Part shown: in pieces, positions 44,828 through 54,881 of the stretch
How the letters are laid out: every line of letters begins with the position of its first letter
How positions within the stretch are numbered: position 1 is the first letter of the stretch
Source: Magnetospirillum sp. ME-1
GTDB taxonomy: Bacteria; Pseudomonadota; Alphaproteobacteria; Rhodospirillales; Magnetospirillaceae
NCBI RefSeq assembly: GCF_002105535.1
Contig: NZ_CP015848.1
Span: forward strand, 1,116,907-1,180,906
Reading direction: 5' to 3'
DNA length: 64,000 nt
The notes under the pieces: model-generated
Databases searched by the model: none
The model's input: the letters and a program-made list of their open reading frames with translations, nothing else
Told to the model about the DNA's origin: nothing
Made by a program: the position numbers and the translations under genes

Positions 44828-45766
44828 ATGGAATTGCGGCGCGAAAGCTACGTCTTCTCCGGTCTTCTGCATCTGGCGCTGTTCCTGCTGGCGGTGTTCG
44901 GCCTGCCGCAGTTCTGGCGCGAGCTGCCCGTGGAGGAGGCGCCGCTGGTCGTCGACATCGTTCCCATCGGCGCCAAGACCAATCCGCCGCCGCTCCAGGA
45001 CAACAAGCCGCAGCCCGAGCCGCAGAAGGCCGAGCCCGAGCCCCCCAAGCCGGAACCGCCGAAGCCGGAACCGCCCAAGCCCGAGCCGCCCAAGCCGCCG
45101 CCGCCGCCCACCCCGGCGCCGCCGCCGCCGCCGCCCACGCCAGCACCTCCGCCGCCCAAGCCTGAGCCGGCGCCCATGCCGAAGCCCGAGCCGAAGCCCG
45201 AGCCCAAGCCGGAGCCGCCGCCTCCCCCTAAGCCCGAGCCGCGACCCGAGCCGCCCAAGAAGACCAAGGACGTCAAGGACGAGCTGGATTCGCTTCTCAA
45301 GTCCGTGGACAAGAAGAAGCCGACGCCCGCCGACGAACTGGACAAGCTTCTGAAGTCCACCGAGAAGCTCAAGCCCTCGGTGCCGGAAAACAAGACCGCC
45401 ACCCAGACCGCGCCGCAATCGGTCAGGGGCTCGGCGTCGCACAATCCCAACGAGCCGGTCTCCATGACCGAGCGCGACCGCATCCGCGCCCATATCGAGC
45501 GCTTCTGGAACGTGCCGGCCGGGGCCAAGGACGCCGACAAGCTGGTGGTGCAGATCAAGGTTTCGGTGCTGCCCGACGGTACGGTCACCTCGGCCGATGT
45601 GGTGGCCGACCCCATGATGATGCTGAACCCCTATTACCAGGCCGCCGCCGACAGCGCGCGCCGCGCCGTGCGCGCCGCCAGCCCGCTGCCCATTCCGGTG
45701 GACAAGTACGAGCAGTTCAAGGATTTCACGTTGGCCTTCAACCCCAAGTTCGCGGCAGGAAGATGA
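44828..45766 (+). CDS. tolA: TolA
   Basis: 312 residues. An inner-membrane anchor at about 12-28 ([17 protein letters not shown]), then a long periplasmic region made of repeated Pro/Glu/Lys units (KPEPPKPEP and similar) at about 55-150, and a C-terminal TonB-like domain ([42 protein letters not shown] as family blocks). The domain reaches TolB and Pal at the outer membrane. The repeats are polyproline-like rather than the Ala/Lys helix of enteric TolA. Confidence 0.92.
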   Translation: MELRRESYVFSGLLHLALFLLAVFGLPQFWRELPVEEAPLVVDIVPIGAKTNPPPLQDNKPQPEPQKAEPEPPKPEPPKPEPPKPEPPKPPPPPTPAPPPPPPTPAPPPPKPEPAPMPKPEPKPEPKPEPPPPPKPEPRPEPPKKTKDVKDELDSLLKSVDKKKPTPADELDKLLKSTEKLKPSVPENKTATQTAPQSVRGSASHNPNEPVSMTERDRIRAHIERFWNVPAGAKDADKLVVQIKVSVLPDGTVTSADVVADPMMMLNPYYQAAADSARRAVRAASPLPIPVDKYEQFKDFTLAFNPKFAAGR

Positions 45767-47094
45767 TCCCCATGACTCGCATCCGCTCGCTCTTGGCGCT
45801 TTGCGCCTTCGTCATCCTCGGGGTTTCGGTGGCTCTGCCCGCCAACGCCGAGGTGCGCATCGACATCACCCGCGGCCAGATGAAGCCGCTGCCCATCGCC
45901 ATTCCCGATTTCGCCGGCGATGCCCGCGTGGGCGCCGACATCGCCCGGGTGGTCTCGGCCGATCTCGAGCGGTCGGGCCTGTTCAAGCCCATCGACCCCA
46001 AGGCCTTCATCCAGACCGTGGCCAGCTTGCAGGCCGGTCCGCGCTTTCCCGACTGGAAGGCCATCAACGCCGAGGCCCTGGTCAGCGGCAAGGTGGAAAG
46101 CGGCCCCGACGGGCGCATCCGGGTGGAATTCCGCCTGTGGGACGTGTTCAACGAAGCCTATATGACCGGCTGGACGCTGTCGGCCTCGCCCCAGGACTGG
46201 CGGCGGCTGTCGCACAAGGTGGCCGACGCCATCTACAAGCGGGTGACCGGCGAGGACGGCTATTTCGACACCCAGATCGTCTATATCGCGGAATCCGGGC
46301 CTAAGAACGACCGCAAGAAGCGCCTGTCCATCATGGATCAGGACGGCGAGAACCACCGTTTCCTCACCGACGGGTCGGAACTGGTGCTGACGCCCCGCTT
46401 CTCGCCCAGCGCCCGCGAGATCACTTACCTCTCGTATTTCAAGGGCGTGCCCCGGGTCTACATCTTCAACCTGGATACCGGGCGCCGTGAATCGCTGGGC
46501 AATTTTCCGGGCATGACCTTCGCGCCGCGCTTCTCGCCCGACGGCAACAAGGTCATCTTCAGCATGGCCGAAAGCGGCAATACCGAAATCTACGAGATGA
46601 ACCTGCTGACCCGGCAGAAGCGTCAGCTGACCTTCAGCCCGGCCATCGAAACCGCGCCCAGCTATTCCCCTGACGGCCAGCAGATCGTCTTCGAATCCGA
46701 CCGTGGCGGCGGGCAGCAGATCTACATCATGGGTGCCGACGGCTCCAACCCGCAGCGCATCAGCTTCGGCGACGGCCGCTACGCCACGCCGGTGTGGAGC
46801 CCGCGCGGCGACCTCATCGCCTTCACCAAGCAGAAGGGTGGGCAATTCTTCATAGGTGTCATGCGTACGGACGGTTCGGGCGAGCGCCTGCTGGCCGAAG
46901 GCTTCCTGGTTGAAGGTCCCACCTGGGCGCCCAACGGCCGGGTTCTGTCCTTTTTCCGCGAATCTCCTTCGGATGAGCGTGGACGGGGCCAGGTGGTGCG
47001 GCTGTACACCATCGATCTGACCGGCGTTAATGAAAGAGTGCTCTTAACTCCGGTTGATGGGTCGGATCCTGCGTGGTCCCCCTTGATTCCCTAG
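45763..47094 (+). CDS. tolB: TolB
   Basis: 443 residues. Signal peptide ([23 protein letters not shown]), TolB N-terminal domain ([30 protein letters not shown]), then a six-bladed beta-propeller with repeats such as [43 protein letters not shown] and [14 protein letters not shown]. Periplasmic partner of Pal and TolA. The start overlaps the tolA stop; ATG 45772 is an alternative. Confidence 0.95.
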   Translation: MIPMTRIRSLLALCAFVILGVSVALPANAEVRIDITRGQMKPLPIAIPDFAGDARVGADIARVVSADLERSGLFKPIDPKAFIQTVASLQAGPRFPDWKAINAEALVSGKVESGPDGRIRVEFRLWDVFNEAYMTGWTLSASPQDWRRLSHKVADAIYKRVTGEDGYFDTQIVYIAESGPKNDRKKRLSIMDQDGENHRFLTDGSELVLTPRFSPSAREITYLSYFKGVPRVYIFNLDTGRRESLGNFPGMTFAPRFSPDGNKVIFSMAESGNTEIYEMNLLTRQKRQLTFSPAIETAPSYSPDGQQIVFESDRGGGQQIYIMGADGSNPQRISFGDGRYATPVWSPRGDLIAFTKQKGGQFFIGVMRTDGSGERLLAEGFLVEGPTWAPNGRVLSFFRESPSDERGRGQVVRLYTIDLTGVNERVLLTPVDGSDPAWSPLIP

Positions 47095-47111
47095 AATTAT
47101 GTTTGTATAGT
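47083..47111 (+). promoter_or_regulatory. predicted promoter of pal
   Basis: TTGATT (47083-47088), 17 bases, TATAGT (47106-47111), overlapping the tolB stop. The -35 includes a GATTC (GANTC) at 47085-47089. It would let pal be transcribed apart from tolB, which fits its abundance. Confidence 0.6.
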
Positions 47112-47262
47112 CCGCGCCGATTAGGATTTAATCCGGTGACATCGGGTCCCATCGCTAACGGTGTCATTGGTGGGGCGTGTCGTCCTTGATTGGACGGCGC
47201 GGAGTCTCTAAGGTCCGATCTTATTTCCATTCCCGCGTCGCATTGAGGGGGAGTCCTCAAAT

Positions 47263-47748
47263 ATGAAACTGCGTTTCCTGACCATCGTTGCCGCCGCCGC
47301 TCTGCTGGCCGCTTGCGAATCCGCTCCTTCCGACACCGGCGCCAAGGGCGGCGCTGGCCAGACCTCGCCGGCTGCCGGCTCGGGCATCGTGAAGGGCTCG
47401 AAGGAAGACTTCGTCGCCAATGTCGGCGATCGCGTCTTCTTCGACTTCGACAAGTCCAGCCTGCGCGCTGACGCCAAGGCCACCCTGGACAAGCAGGCTG
47501 CCTGGCTGAAGGCCTATCCGAACTACTCTCTGACCATCGAAGGTCATGCCGACGAGCGCGGCACCCGCGAGTACAACCTGGCTCTGGGTGAGAAGCGTGC
47601 CAACTCGGTCGCCGAGTACCTGAAGGCTGCCGGCGTTGCCGCCGCTCGCGTCAAGACCGTCTCCTACGGCAAGGAGCGCCCCGTCGCTCTGGGCTCGAAC
47701 GAGGCCGCCTGGTCGCAGAACCGTCGTGGCGTGACCGTCCTGAACTAA
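47263..47748 (+). CDS. pal: peptidoglycan-associated lipoprotein Pal
   Basis: 161 residues. Lipoprotein signal MKLRFLTIVAAAALLAAC with the lipidated Cys18. OmpA-like peptidoglycan-binding domain: RVFFDFDKSSLRADAKATLDKQAAWL, TIEGHADERGTREYNLALGEKRANSV and QNRRGVTVLN. It tethers the outer membrane to the wall and is moved by Tol to the division site. A leader of about 145 bases and a strong terminator frame the gene. Confidence 0.96.
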   Translation: MKLRFLTIVAAAALLAACESAPSDTGAKGGAGQTSPAAGSGIVKGSKEDFVANVGDRVFFDFDKSSLRADAKATLDKQAAWLKAYPNYSLTIEGHADERGTREYNLALGEKRANSVAEYLKAAGVAAARVKTVSYGKERPVALGSNEAAWSQNRRGVTVLN

Positions 47749-47775
47749 TCAGGCCGTTTACGGACGAAAATGGGG

Positions 47776-47820
47776 CGCCTGCCCCCGCGTGATGCGGGGC
47801 AGGCGTCTTATTTTATTTTT
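47776..47820 (+). terminator. intrinsic terminator of pal
   Basis: CGCCTGCCCC (47776-47785) and GGGGCAGGCG (47796-47805) form a 10-base stem, followed by TCTTATTTTATTTTT. Confidence 0.85.
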
Positions 47821-47848
47821 GGGCCGATATGGCCTGCCATTCCGTGCC

Positions 47849-47877
47849 TTGCTCTTGCCTTGATCGCGTTCAATAGT
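47849..47877 (+). promoter_or_regulatory. possible promoter of cpoB
   Basis: TTGCTC (47849-47854), 17 bases, AATAGT (47872-47877), after the pal terminator and 37 bases before the start codon. Confidence 0.4.
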
Positions 47878-47913
47878 CATTCTTCGGCATCCGTTTCGAA
47901 GATGAGGTAGGCC

Positions 47914-48909
47914 GTGCGTCGTCTGGTTCTTGCCACCGCCTTTTGCGCGCTGATGCTCGGCGCTGCCCCCAACCCCGCGTTTGCCCAGGCCGACACCAGG
48001 GCGCTTTATGACCGCATCGAGCGGCTGGAGCGCGATCTGATGACCATGCAGCAGCAGGCGGCGCGCGGCGGCACCACGGTGGTGCGCTCCAATGACGGCA
48101 GCGTCGCCGGTTCCACGGCTTCGCGCCTGGAGGACCGCATCAACGAGTTGGAGGATGCCAACCGCTTCCTTACCGGCAAGATCGAGGAAGCCAATTTCAA
48201 GGCGGCTCAGCTCAACAAGCAGCTGGAGCGCATGCAGGCCGACCTGGATCTGCGCTTCAAGGATCTGGAAGCGGGGAAGGGGGGCTCATCCTCGTCCGCC
48301 GCCCAGCCGCAATCCATGTCCATGCCGGCGGTGTCGGCTCCGGCCACCACGCCCAGCGGCGCGCCCGTGCTGATTCCGCCCAAGGGCGTCAAGCCCGGGG
48401 CCAATTCCGCCGACAATGACGGCCCGGCCCCGGGGCCCCAGCCTCTGGGCTCCATGCCCGCCGGCGCCATGAAGAAGGGCGAGGCGGAGTCGCAGGTGCA
48501 GGCCGCCAAGGCCGCCCCCAAGGACGCCCAGTCCGCCTATGAAGAGGCGTACGGCCTGTTGCAGAAGGGCGACTACGACGGGGCCGAGCGCGGGCTGCAG
48601 GCCTTCCTCAAGGCCTATCCCAACCACCAGCTGGCCGGAAACGCCCAGTTCTGGGTGGCCGACATCGCCTTTTCCCAGAAGAAGGACTTCGCCGCCTCGG
48701 CCAAGCTGTTCGGCGAGGCCTACAAGAAGTACCCCAAGCATACCAAGGCCCCCGACATGCTCTACAAGCTGGGCGCTTCCTTCGGCCACCTGAACATGAA
48801 GGATCAGGCCTGCCGTACCTACGCCCTGCTGTTCGCCGAGCATCCCGACATGGCCGACCGCATCAAGCGGGCCGTCCAGGGCGACAAGCAGCGTCTGGGG
48901 TGTAAGTAG
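47914..48909 (+). CDS. cpoB: cell division coordinator CpoB (YbgF)
   Basis: 331 residues. Signal peptide (RRLVLATAFCALMLGAAPNPAFAQ), a coiled coil at about 30-125 (LYDRIERLERDLMTMQQQAA, SRLEDRINELEDANRF), a Pro/Ala/Gly-rich linker, then TPR repeats at about 205-325 (AYEEAYGLLQKGDYDGAERGLQAFLKAYP, DMLYKLGASFGHL). It links PBP1B-type synthesis with Tol constriction. GTG start with no strong ribosome binding site. Confidence 0.92.
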   Translation: MRRLVLATAFCALMLGAAPNPAFAQADTRALYDRIERLERDLMTMQQQAARGGTTVVRSNDGSVAGSTASRLEDRINELEDANRFLTGKIEEANFKAAQLNKQLERMQADLDLRFKDLEAGKGGSSSSAAQPQSMSMPAVSAPATTPSGAPVLIPPKGVKPGANSADNDGPAPGPQPLGSMPAGAMKKGEAESQVQAAKAAPKDAQSAYEEAYGLLQKGDYDGAERGLQAFLKAYPNHQLAGNAQFWVADIAFSQKKDFAASAKLFGEAYKKYPKHTKAPDMLYKLGASFGHLNMKDQACRTYALLFAEHPDMADRIKRAVQGDKQRLGCK

Positions 48910-49051
48910 GAGAGCAGCGGGCTGCCGCCCGGACCCGCCTGGAGGCGATGCCTCCAGACCTTCCTTTTTTCGATAAGAATAAATGGGGCCCGGGGCTTTG
49001 CCCCGGATGGGCTTGGGCGATAGCCCAATATGCCGAGGACGCCGAAAGACC

Positions 49052-50383
49052 ATGTCCGTCCTGCCGCTGACCTCCGACGACTTCTCCCGCCTGATGGCGC
49101 CGCTGGGGCCGTTCGAATCCCAGCCGCGCTTGGGCGTCGCGGTGTCGGGCGGCGCCGATTCCCTGGCCCTGGCCCTGCTGGCCGACCGGTGGGCGAAGGA
49201 GCGGGGAGGCGATGTGCTGGCGCTGACCGTCGATCACGGCCTGCGTCCCGAGTCCGCCGCCGAGGCCGAGTGGGTGGGGGGCTGGCTGGCCGCCCAGGGC
49301 ATCGCCCAGCGTATCCTCACCTGGACGGGGGAAAAGCCCCGCTCCGACCTCCAGGCGGCGGCGCGGGCCGCCCGCTACCGCCTGCTGGGCGAGGCCTGTG
49401 CCGAAGAGGGCATCCTGCATCTGCTGCTGGCCCATCACCGGGACGATCAGGCCGAGACGCTGCTGCTGCGCCTGGGGCGTGGTTCGGGGCTGGACGGGCT
49501 GTCGGCCATGGCGCCCGAGCGCCCCACCGCCTGGGGCCGGCTGCTGCGGCCGCTGCTGGGCACGCCCCGCGCCCGGCTGGAGGCCACCTTGCGGGAACAG
49601 GGACAGGACTGGATCAGCGATCCCTCCAACGCCAACCCGGCCTTCGCCCGGGTGCGGCTGCGGCGGCTGGCCCCCGTCCTGGCCGCCGAGGGGCTGAGCG
49701 CCGAACGTCTGGCCGCCACCGCCCGCTCCCTGGCCCGCGCCCAGGACGCCATCGATGCCATGGTGGCGCAAGCGGCGGCCCGCCATGTGGTCCTTGATCC
49801 GGCCGGCTATGCCCGCCTGAATGCCGCCGCCCTGTCGGAATTGCCCGACGAGGTGGGCCTGCGCCTGCTGTCCCGGCTGCTGCTCTGCGTGGGCGGCGAG
49901 GCGCATACGCCCCGGCTGGAGCGGCTGGAGCGGCTGTACGACGCCGTGCGCTCGGGGCTGGAGACGGCCAGAACCCTGGCCGGCTGCCGCATCGTGCCGC
50001 AACGTGGGGGCGTGGTGATCTGCCGCGAGCCGGAGCGGGTCGAGGGCCTGCTGCCCCTGGTTGCGGGGGCTCTGATCCGTTGGGACGGGCGGTTCGAGGC
50101 GGTGGTGGCCGCCGATGCTCCGCCGGGGCTTCGCCTCGGCGCCCTGGGGCTCCAGGGGCGGCGCAAGGTCCGGGAATTGCTGGGCCGGACGCGGCCCGAA
50201 CCGGTGCCCGCCTGTGCGTGTCCCACTTTACCTGCGCTTTACCACGAGCTGGGTATTCTCGCCGTGCCGCACCTCGGCTATAACCGGGAGGAGGCGGCGC
50301 GTCTGCTGATCGGCTTGCGCGCCTCGCCCCTCCACGTTCTCACCGTTTCCGCTTGTGCCGGCGGGATTCGGCACTATGTGTAG
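49052..50383 (+). CDS. tilS: tRNA(Ile)-lysidine synthetase
   Basis: 443 residues. PP-loop SGGADSLALALLA, then LTVDHGLRPESAAEAEWV, AARAARYRLLGEACAEEG and HHRDDQAETLLLRLGRGSGLDGLSAM, all TilS signatures, and a C-terminal domain. It modifies C34 of tRNA-Ile(CAU) to lysidine so that AUA is read. The start at 49052 begins the family sequence; the longer frame is rejected. The ftsH promoter overlaps its 3' end. Confidence 0.94.
   Translation: MSVLPLTSDDFSRLMAPLGPFESQPRLGVAVSGGADSLALALLADRWAKERGGDVLALTVDHGLRPESAAEAEWVGGWLAAQGIAQRILTWTGEKPRSDLQAAARAARYRLLGEACAEEGILHLLLAHHRDDQAETLLLRLGRGSGLDGLSAMAPERPTAWGRLLRPLLGTPRARLEATLREQGQDWISDPSNANPAFARVRLRRLAPVLAAEGLSAERLAATARSLARAQDAIDAMVAQAAARHVVLDPAGYARLNAAALSELPDEVGLRLLSRLLLCVGGEAHTPRLERLERLYDAVRSGLETARTLAGCRIVPQRGGVVICREPERVEGLLPLVAGALIRWDGRFEAVVAADAPPGLRLGALGLQGRRKVRELLGRTRPEPVPACACPTLPALYHELGILAVPHLGYNREEAARLLIGLRASPLHVLTVSACAGGIRHYV
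50353..50380 (+). promoter_or_regulatory. possible promoter of ftsH
   Basis: TTGTGC (50353-50358), 16 bases, TATGTG (50375-50380), within the end of tilS. The spacer holds a GATTC (50365-50369), and GTGCCG/CGGCAC form a small inverted repeat. A heat-shock promoter could not be recognised. Confidence 0.35.
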
Positions 50384-50425
50384 ACGACTTGGTCCGGTAC
50401 AGAACTTGACGGGAAGGACGCTACC

Positions 50426-52342
50426 TTGAATTTCAGCAAGAACCTGGCGTTGTGGGTCATCATCGCCGTGCTGCTGGTGATGCTCTTCAATCTGTTCCAG
50501 GCGTCCTCGCCGCCGCGCGGTCCGGGCCAGACCTCCTATTCCGAATTCCTGTCCGACGTGGATCGCGGCGCCATCGCCGACGTGACCATCCAGGGCAGCG
50601 TGGTCAACGGCCACTTCACCGATGGCCGCCCCTTCACCACCTACATGCCCCAGGACGTCAACGTCGTCGACAAGCTGCGCGCCCACAACGTGCGCATCAC
50701 GGCGGTGCCGCCGTCCGACGACGCGCCGACCCTATGGAGCGTGCTGGTGTCTTGGTTCCCCATGCTGCTCTTGATCGGCGTGTGGGTGTTCTTCATGCGC
50801 CAGATGCAGGGCGGCGGCGGCAAGGCCATGGGCTTCGGCAAGTCCCGCGCCCGCCTGCTGACGGAAAAGACCGGCCGCGTCACCTTCGAGGACGTCGCCG
50901 GCATCGACGAGGCCAAGTCCGAGCTGGAGGAAATCGTCGAGTTCCTGAAGGACCCGCAGAAGTTCCAGCGTCTGGGCGGCAAGATCCCCAAGGGTTGCCT
51001 GCTGGTCGGCCCGCCCGGCACGGGCAAGACCCTGCTGGCCCGCGCCATCGCCGGCGAGGCCAATGTCCCCTTCTTCACCATCTCGGGCTCCGACTTCGTC
51101 GAGATGTTCGTGGGCGTCGGCGCGTCGCGCGTCCGCGACATGTTCGAACAGGGCAAGAAGAACGCGCCCTGCATCATCTTCATCGACGAGATCGACGCGG
51201 TGGGCCGTCATCGCGGCGCCGGCCTCGGCGGCGGCAACGACGAGCGCGAGCAGACGCTCAATCAGTTGCTGGTGGAGATGGACGGCTTCGAATCCAACGA
51301 GGGCGTGATTCTCATCGCCGCCACCAACCGTCCCGACGTGCTGGACCCGGCGCTGCTGCGTCCCGGCCGCTTCGACCGTCAGGTGGTGGTGCCCAATCCC
51401 GACATCCTGGGCCGCGAGAAGATCCTCAAGGTCCATATGCGCAAGGTTCCCCTGGCCCCCGATGTGGACGCCAAGATCATCGCCCGCGGCACCCCCGGTT
51501 TCTCCGGCGCCGATCTGTCCAACCTGGTCAACGAGGCCGCCTTGCTGGCGGCGCGTGCCGGCAAGCGGGTGGTGACCATGGCCGAGTTCGAGGCGGCCAA
51601 GGACAAGGTGATGATGGGCGCCGAGCGCCGCTCCATGGTGATGAGCGACGACGAAAAGAAGCTCACCGCCTATCACGAGGCGGGCCATGCCCTGGTGATG
51701 ATGCACGTGCCCGGCCACGAGCCGCTGCACAAGGTGACCATCATTCCACGCGGCCGTGCGCTGGGCGTCACCATGTCGCTGCCCGAACGCGACCGTTACT
51801 CCCTGTCCTTGAAGCAGATCAAGGCGATGATCGCCTCGTTCTTCGGCGGCCGCGTGGCGGAAGAGATGATCTTCGGCCTGGACGCGGTGACCACGGGTGC
51901 CTCCAACGACATCCAGCGCGCCACGGATCTCTCGCGCAAGCTGGTGACCGAGTACGGCTTCTCCGAGAAGCTGGGGCCGCTGCGCTACAACGACAACCAG
52001 GAGGAAATCTTCCTGGGCCATTCGGTGACCCAGCACAAGAATATCTCGGAAACCACCGCTTCGCTGATCGATTCGGAAGTGCGGCGCTTCGTCGAGGAGG
52101 GCGAGAACACCGCCCGCGACATCCTGGCCAAGTACCGCGCCGAGCTGGAGATCATCGCCAAGGGCCTGCTGGAATACGAAACCCTGTCGCGCGAAGACAT
52201 CGACGCCCTGATCCGGGGCGATTCCATCAACCGCGACGGCAACGAGTGGCGCCCCAAGGACCCGCCGCGCCGCTCGTCGGTGCCTTCGTCCGGCCCGGGC
52301 TCGCGCCCCGGCTATGACCCGGAGCCGCAACCCGGTGCCTGA
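50426..52342 (+). CDS. ftsH: ATP-dependent zinc metalloprotease FtsH
   Basis: 638 residues. Two membrane helices (about 7-25 and 108-128) flank a small periplasmic domain. AAA module with Walker A GPPGTGKT, Walker [13 protein letters not shown] and the second-region [23 protein letters not shown]. Protease with HEAGH zinc motif. It degrades membrane proteins and regulators. TTG start with GGGAAGG ten bases upstream; no ATG precedes the first helix. Conserved tilS-ftsH order. Confidence 0.96.
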   Translation: MNFSKNLALWVIIAVLLVMLFNLFQASSPPRGPGQTSYSEFLSDVDRGAIADVTIQGSVVNGHFTDGRPFTTYMPQDVNVVDKLRAHNVRITAVPPSDDAPTLWSVLVSWFPMLLLIGVWVFFMRQMQGGGGKAMGFGKSRARLLTEKTGRVTFEDVAGIDEAKSELEEIVEFLKDPQKFQRLGGKIPKGCLLVGPPGTGKTLLARAIAGEANVPFFTISGSDFVEMFVGVGASRVRDMFEQGKKNAPCIIFIDEIDAVGRHRGAGLGGGNDEREQTLNQLLVEMDGFESNEGVILIAATNRPDVLDPALLRPGRFDRQVVVPNPDILGREKILKVHMRKVPLAPDVDAKIIARGTPGFSGADLSNLVNEAALLAARAGKRVVTMAEFEAAKDKVMMGAERRSMVMSDDEKKLTAYHEAGHALVMMHVPGHEPLHKVTIIPRGRALGVTMSLPERDRYSLSLKQIKAMIASFFGGRVAEEMIFGLDAVTTGASNDIQRATDLSRKLVTEYGFSEKLGPLRYNDNQEEIFLGHSVTQHKNISETTASLIDSEVRRFVEEGENTARDILAKYRAELEIIAKGLLEYETLSREDIDALIRGDSINRDGNEWRPKDPPRRSSVPSSGPGSRPGYDPEPQPGA

Positions 52343-53486
52343 GGCCACGATTACTTCCGCCTTCACCCGAAGCCCCGCCCTGCCGCGGGGCTTCGATGTC
52401 TCCGGGGGCGGTCTTCACCTGCTGCCCACCGGTCTGGTCTGGGGCGAGCAGGCGGCGGCGGCCGTGATCTCGGGCAATGGCTGGCCCCTGGCCGATGGCT
52501 GGGCCGCCTTCACCGCGCTGGGCGTGATCACCCGCAAGACGGGGGGCGGGGCTGATCTTGCCGTCGCTTCCTTCGCCGAGGTGGTGGACTGGGCCGAGGG
52601 CGAGGACCCGGCGCTGGCCCGAATGGTGGCCGAGACCATTCACCGTATCGGCGCCAGGCGCCGGCCCTGGGGCGGGCTGGACCTGAACCGGCCCCGCATC
52701 ATGGGCATCGTCAACGTGACCCCCGACAGCTTTTCCGATGGCGGCGAGGCGTTCGCGACCGATGCCGCCGTCACCCGCGGCCTCGCCTTGGCGGAAGCGG
52801 GGGCGGAGATCATCGATGTGGGCGGCGAATCCACCCGGCCCGGCGCCGACCCGGTCAGTCCGGACGAGGAGGCGCGGCGCGTGCTTCCCGTGGTGCGCAC
52901 CCTGGCGGAAAAGGGGCTTTGCGTCTCCATCGACACCCGGCACGCGGCGATCATGGGGGCGGCGGTGGAAGCGGGGGCGCGCATCATCAACGACGTCACC
53001 GCCCTGCTGGGCGAGCCTGAGTCCCTGGCGGTGGCGGCCAGGAGCGGCGCCGACCTCTGCCTGATGCACATGCAGGGCGACGACCCCCGCACCATGCAGG
53101 CCGCCCCGGTCTACGCCTCGGCGCCCTTGGACGTCTTCGACCATCTGGCCGGGCGGGTGCGGGCATGCGAGGCGGCGGGCATTTCCCGCGACCGCATCTG
53201 CCTCGATCCCGGCATCGGCTTCGGCAAGACGCCGGAGCATTGCGCCCAGATTCTGGGAAGCCTCGCCTTGCTGCACGGGCTGGGCCTTCCGCTGCTGCTG
53301 GGCGTGTCGCGCAAGAGCTTCGTCGCGCGCCTGTCCAAGGGAGAGGCGGCTTTGGCCCGCCTGCCCGGCACGATGGCCGCCAATCTGGCTGGCCTCGATG
53401 CCGGCTATCAGGTGCTGCGGGTCCATGACGTGGCCGAGACCGTCCAGGCGCTCACCGTCTGGACGGCCATGCGTCAGGGGGCTTAG
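52335..53486 (+). CDS. folP: dihydropteroate synthase
   Basis: 383 residues from GTG 52335. The catalytic domain starts at about residue 115: [46 protein letters not shown] and LLGVSRKSF. It condenses p-aminobenzoate with hydroxymethyl-dihydropterin diphosphate. The N-terminal extension of about 115 residues ([21 protein letters not shown] and on) is unusual beside the normal 270-280 residues. Start chosen because GGAG lies ten bases upstream; an ATG at 52314 would overlap ftsH further. Confidence 0.93.
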   Translation: MPEATITSAFTRSPALPRGFDVSGGGLHLLPTGLVWGEQAAAAVISGNGWPLADGWAAFTALGVITRKTGGGADLAVASFAEVVDWAEGEDPALARMVAETIHRIGARRRPWGGLDLNRPRIMGIVNVTPDSFSDGGEAFATDAAVTRGLALAEAGAEIIDVGGESTRPGADPVSPDEEARRVLPVVRTLAEKGLCVSIDTRHAAIMGAAVEAGARIINDVTALLGEPESLAVAARSGADLCLMHMQGDDPRTMQAAPVYASAPLDVFDHLAGRVRACEAAGISRDRICLDPGIGFGKTPEHCAQILGSLALLHGLGLPLLLGVSRKSFVARLSKGEAALARLPGTMAANLAGLDAGYQVLRVHDVAETVQALTVWTAMRQGA

Positions 53487-54547
53487 GCCTGGTTCCTGTC
53501 CTGGGCGATCTTGCGCAGCTTGGGCACGTAATGGGACATGCGGTGGTCGTCGGCGATCTTGGGCAATCCGATCCAGGCGCGCGGATTGGCCAGATTGTCC
53601 AGTACCATGCATTTGGCCCGGGTAAGCGCCGCGGCGGTGCCGGTCTTCAGCCTGGCCGAGCCGTCGTCGCCGGTGAGCAGGCGCAAGTCGCCCACATGCT
53701 GGTAGCCCACGAAACCGCTGTCCATGAACTTGGCCAAGGGTGCCGCCAGCCAGTTGAGCACCGGAATCTTGGTCAGTGCCGAGACGAGGTAGCGCAACGC
53801 GCCGCTGGCCGGGACCATGGGCACCGGGTCCGAGCGGTTGACCACCCGGTAGACTGGGGTCTTGAACGAATCGGCGAATTCCTCGTCGCCGACCCGGGGC
53901 GAGCCGAAGGTGTAGCAGGCGGAAATCTCCACGCCCTTCGCCTCCAGAAACCGGGTGGCGATTGTGGCCAGCGCTCCGCCCAGGGAATGGCCGCAGATGA
54001 TCAGCTGCTCGCCCTTGCCGGCCTCCCGGGTGGCGGCCAGGGCTTTCTCGATGTCGCTCTCGACGCTCTCATAGGCGCTGACGAAGCCTTCGTGGGCACG
54101 CCCGAAAGGCGTCTGGCGGAACATGGCCCGCAGATCGGTGATGGCGTCCTGCTTATCCTCGGTGCCCCGGAACACCAGCACGCGGAATTCGCCCGGACGG
54201 TGGGCCAGGAAGGCCTGGGTGTCGGTGTCCGGGCAATTGAAGGGCTTCAGCAGCAGGATGCCGGCCTGGGCCAGGGTGGACACCACCTGCTCCTCGTCCT
54301 CGGCCTTGCTTTCGAAATTGAGGTAGACCAGTTGGGACAGCGTCGCCATCAGCCAGGCGCTGCGGTCGGAATAGGCCAGGCGCTTCAAGGGCGGGCAGAG
54401 CAGAGCCTGGCTGTCGGCATAGGGCGACGGCCCGCCGGAAACCTGCAGCCTGGGGCGGATCAGGTAATAGGTCCCGTCCCCGACCGGAAGCCGGACCGCA
54501 CCGGTCTGATCGGCTTCCCGCATGGCTTTGGCAATGTCGATGGTCAT
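53483..54547 (-). CDS. class 3 lipase family protein
   Basis: 354 residues, no signal peptide. Lipase_3 signature: RVLVFRGTEDKQDAITDLRA, nucleophile elbow LIICGHSLGGALA, YTFGSPRVGDEEFADSF, acid in VVNRSDPVPMVP and histidine in GYQHVGDLRLL. It probably hydrolyses lipid or ester substrates in the cytoplasm or at the inner membrane. GGGGGG seven bases before ATG 54547 fixes the start. Convergent with folP, whose last four bases it meets. Confidence 0.86.
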   Translation of the reverse strand: MTIDIAKAMREADQTGAVRLPVGDGTYYLIRPRLQVSGGPSPYADSQALLCPPLKRLAYSDRSAWLMATLSQLVYLNFESKAEDEEQVVSTLAQAGILLLKPFNCPDTDTQAFLAHRPGEFRVLVFRGTEDKQDAITDLRAMFRQTPFGRAHEGFVSAYESVESDIEKALAATREAGKGEQLIICGHSLGGALATIATRFLEAKGVEISACYTFGSPRVGDEEFADSFKTPVYRVVNRSDPVPMVPASGALRYLVSALTKIPVLNWLAAPLAKFMDSGFVGYQHVGDLRLLTGDDGSARLKTGTAAALTRAKCMVLDNLANPRAWIGLPKIADDHRMSHYVPKLRKIAQDRNQA

Positions 54548-54881
54548 CGCGGCCCCCCCTTCGCTGTGCCGCCCTGGCGAAACGGCGGCAACCAAAGGAA
54601 GTAGAGCATATTGCAGATTGTGAGTCGAAGGGGAATGAGATCACGGCAGGAATTTTACCGGTAGGTTGCTTTTTCCATAAAGCGCGCGAAGATGGCCAGA
54701 GGATGATGGAGATCAGCCTCGCGGTCTCGAACAATGGATGGAGAATGGGCGAGGGCGCTAACACCCGTATGTCGGCTTTGTGGCAAGACGGTATGAAAGT
54801 GTATCAAGCCTTTCCCCTTCCCCTGGCGGCCCCGGCCTGCTATCCAATTCCCCTTTTCGGGCAAAGGGAAACGGAACACCG
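54548..54881. other. intergenic region upstream of glmM
   Basis: About 330 bases between the divergent lipase and glmM genes. TTGTGG (54778), 17 bases and GTATCA (54801) is a weak promoter candidate for glmM. No gene or RNA is recognised. Confidence 0.4.

Noticed and set aside
45045-45250. Tandem CCG/GAG-rich repeats in tolA and CGG-rich runs in rne (near 17640-17900) looking like a repeat array.
   Set aside because: They encode Pro/Glu/Lys and Arg/Ala low-complexity protein segments in frame. There are no regular spacers, so no CRISPR or VNTR array.
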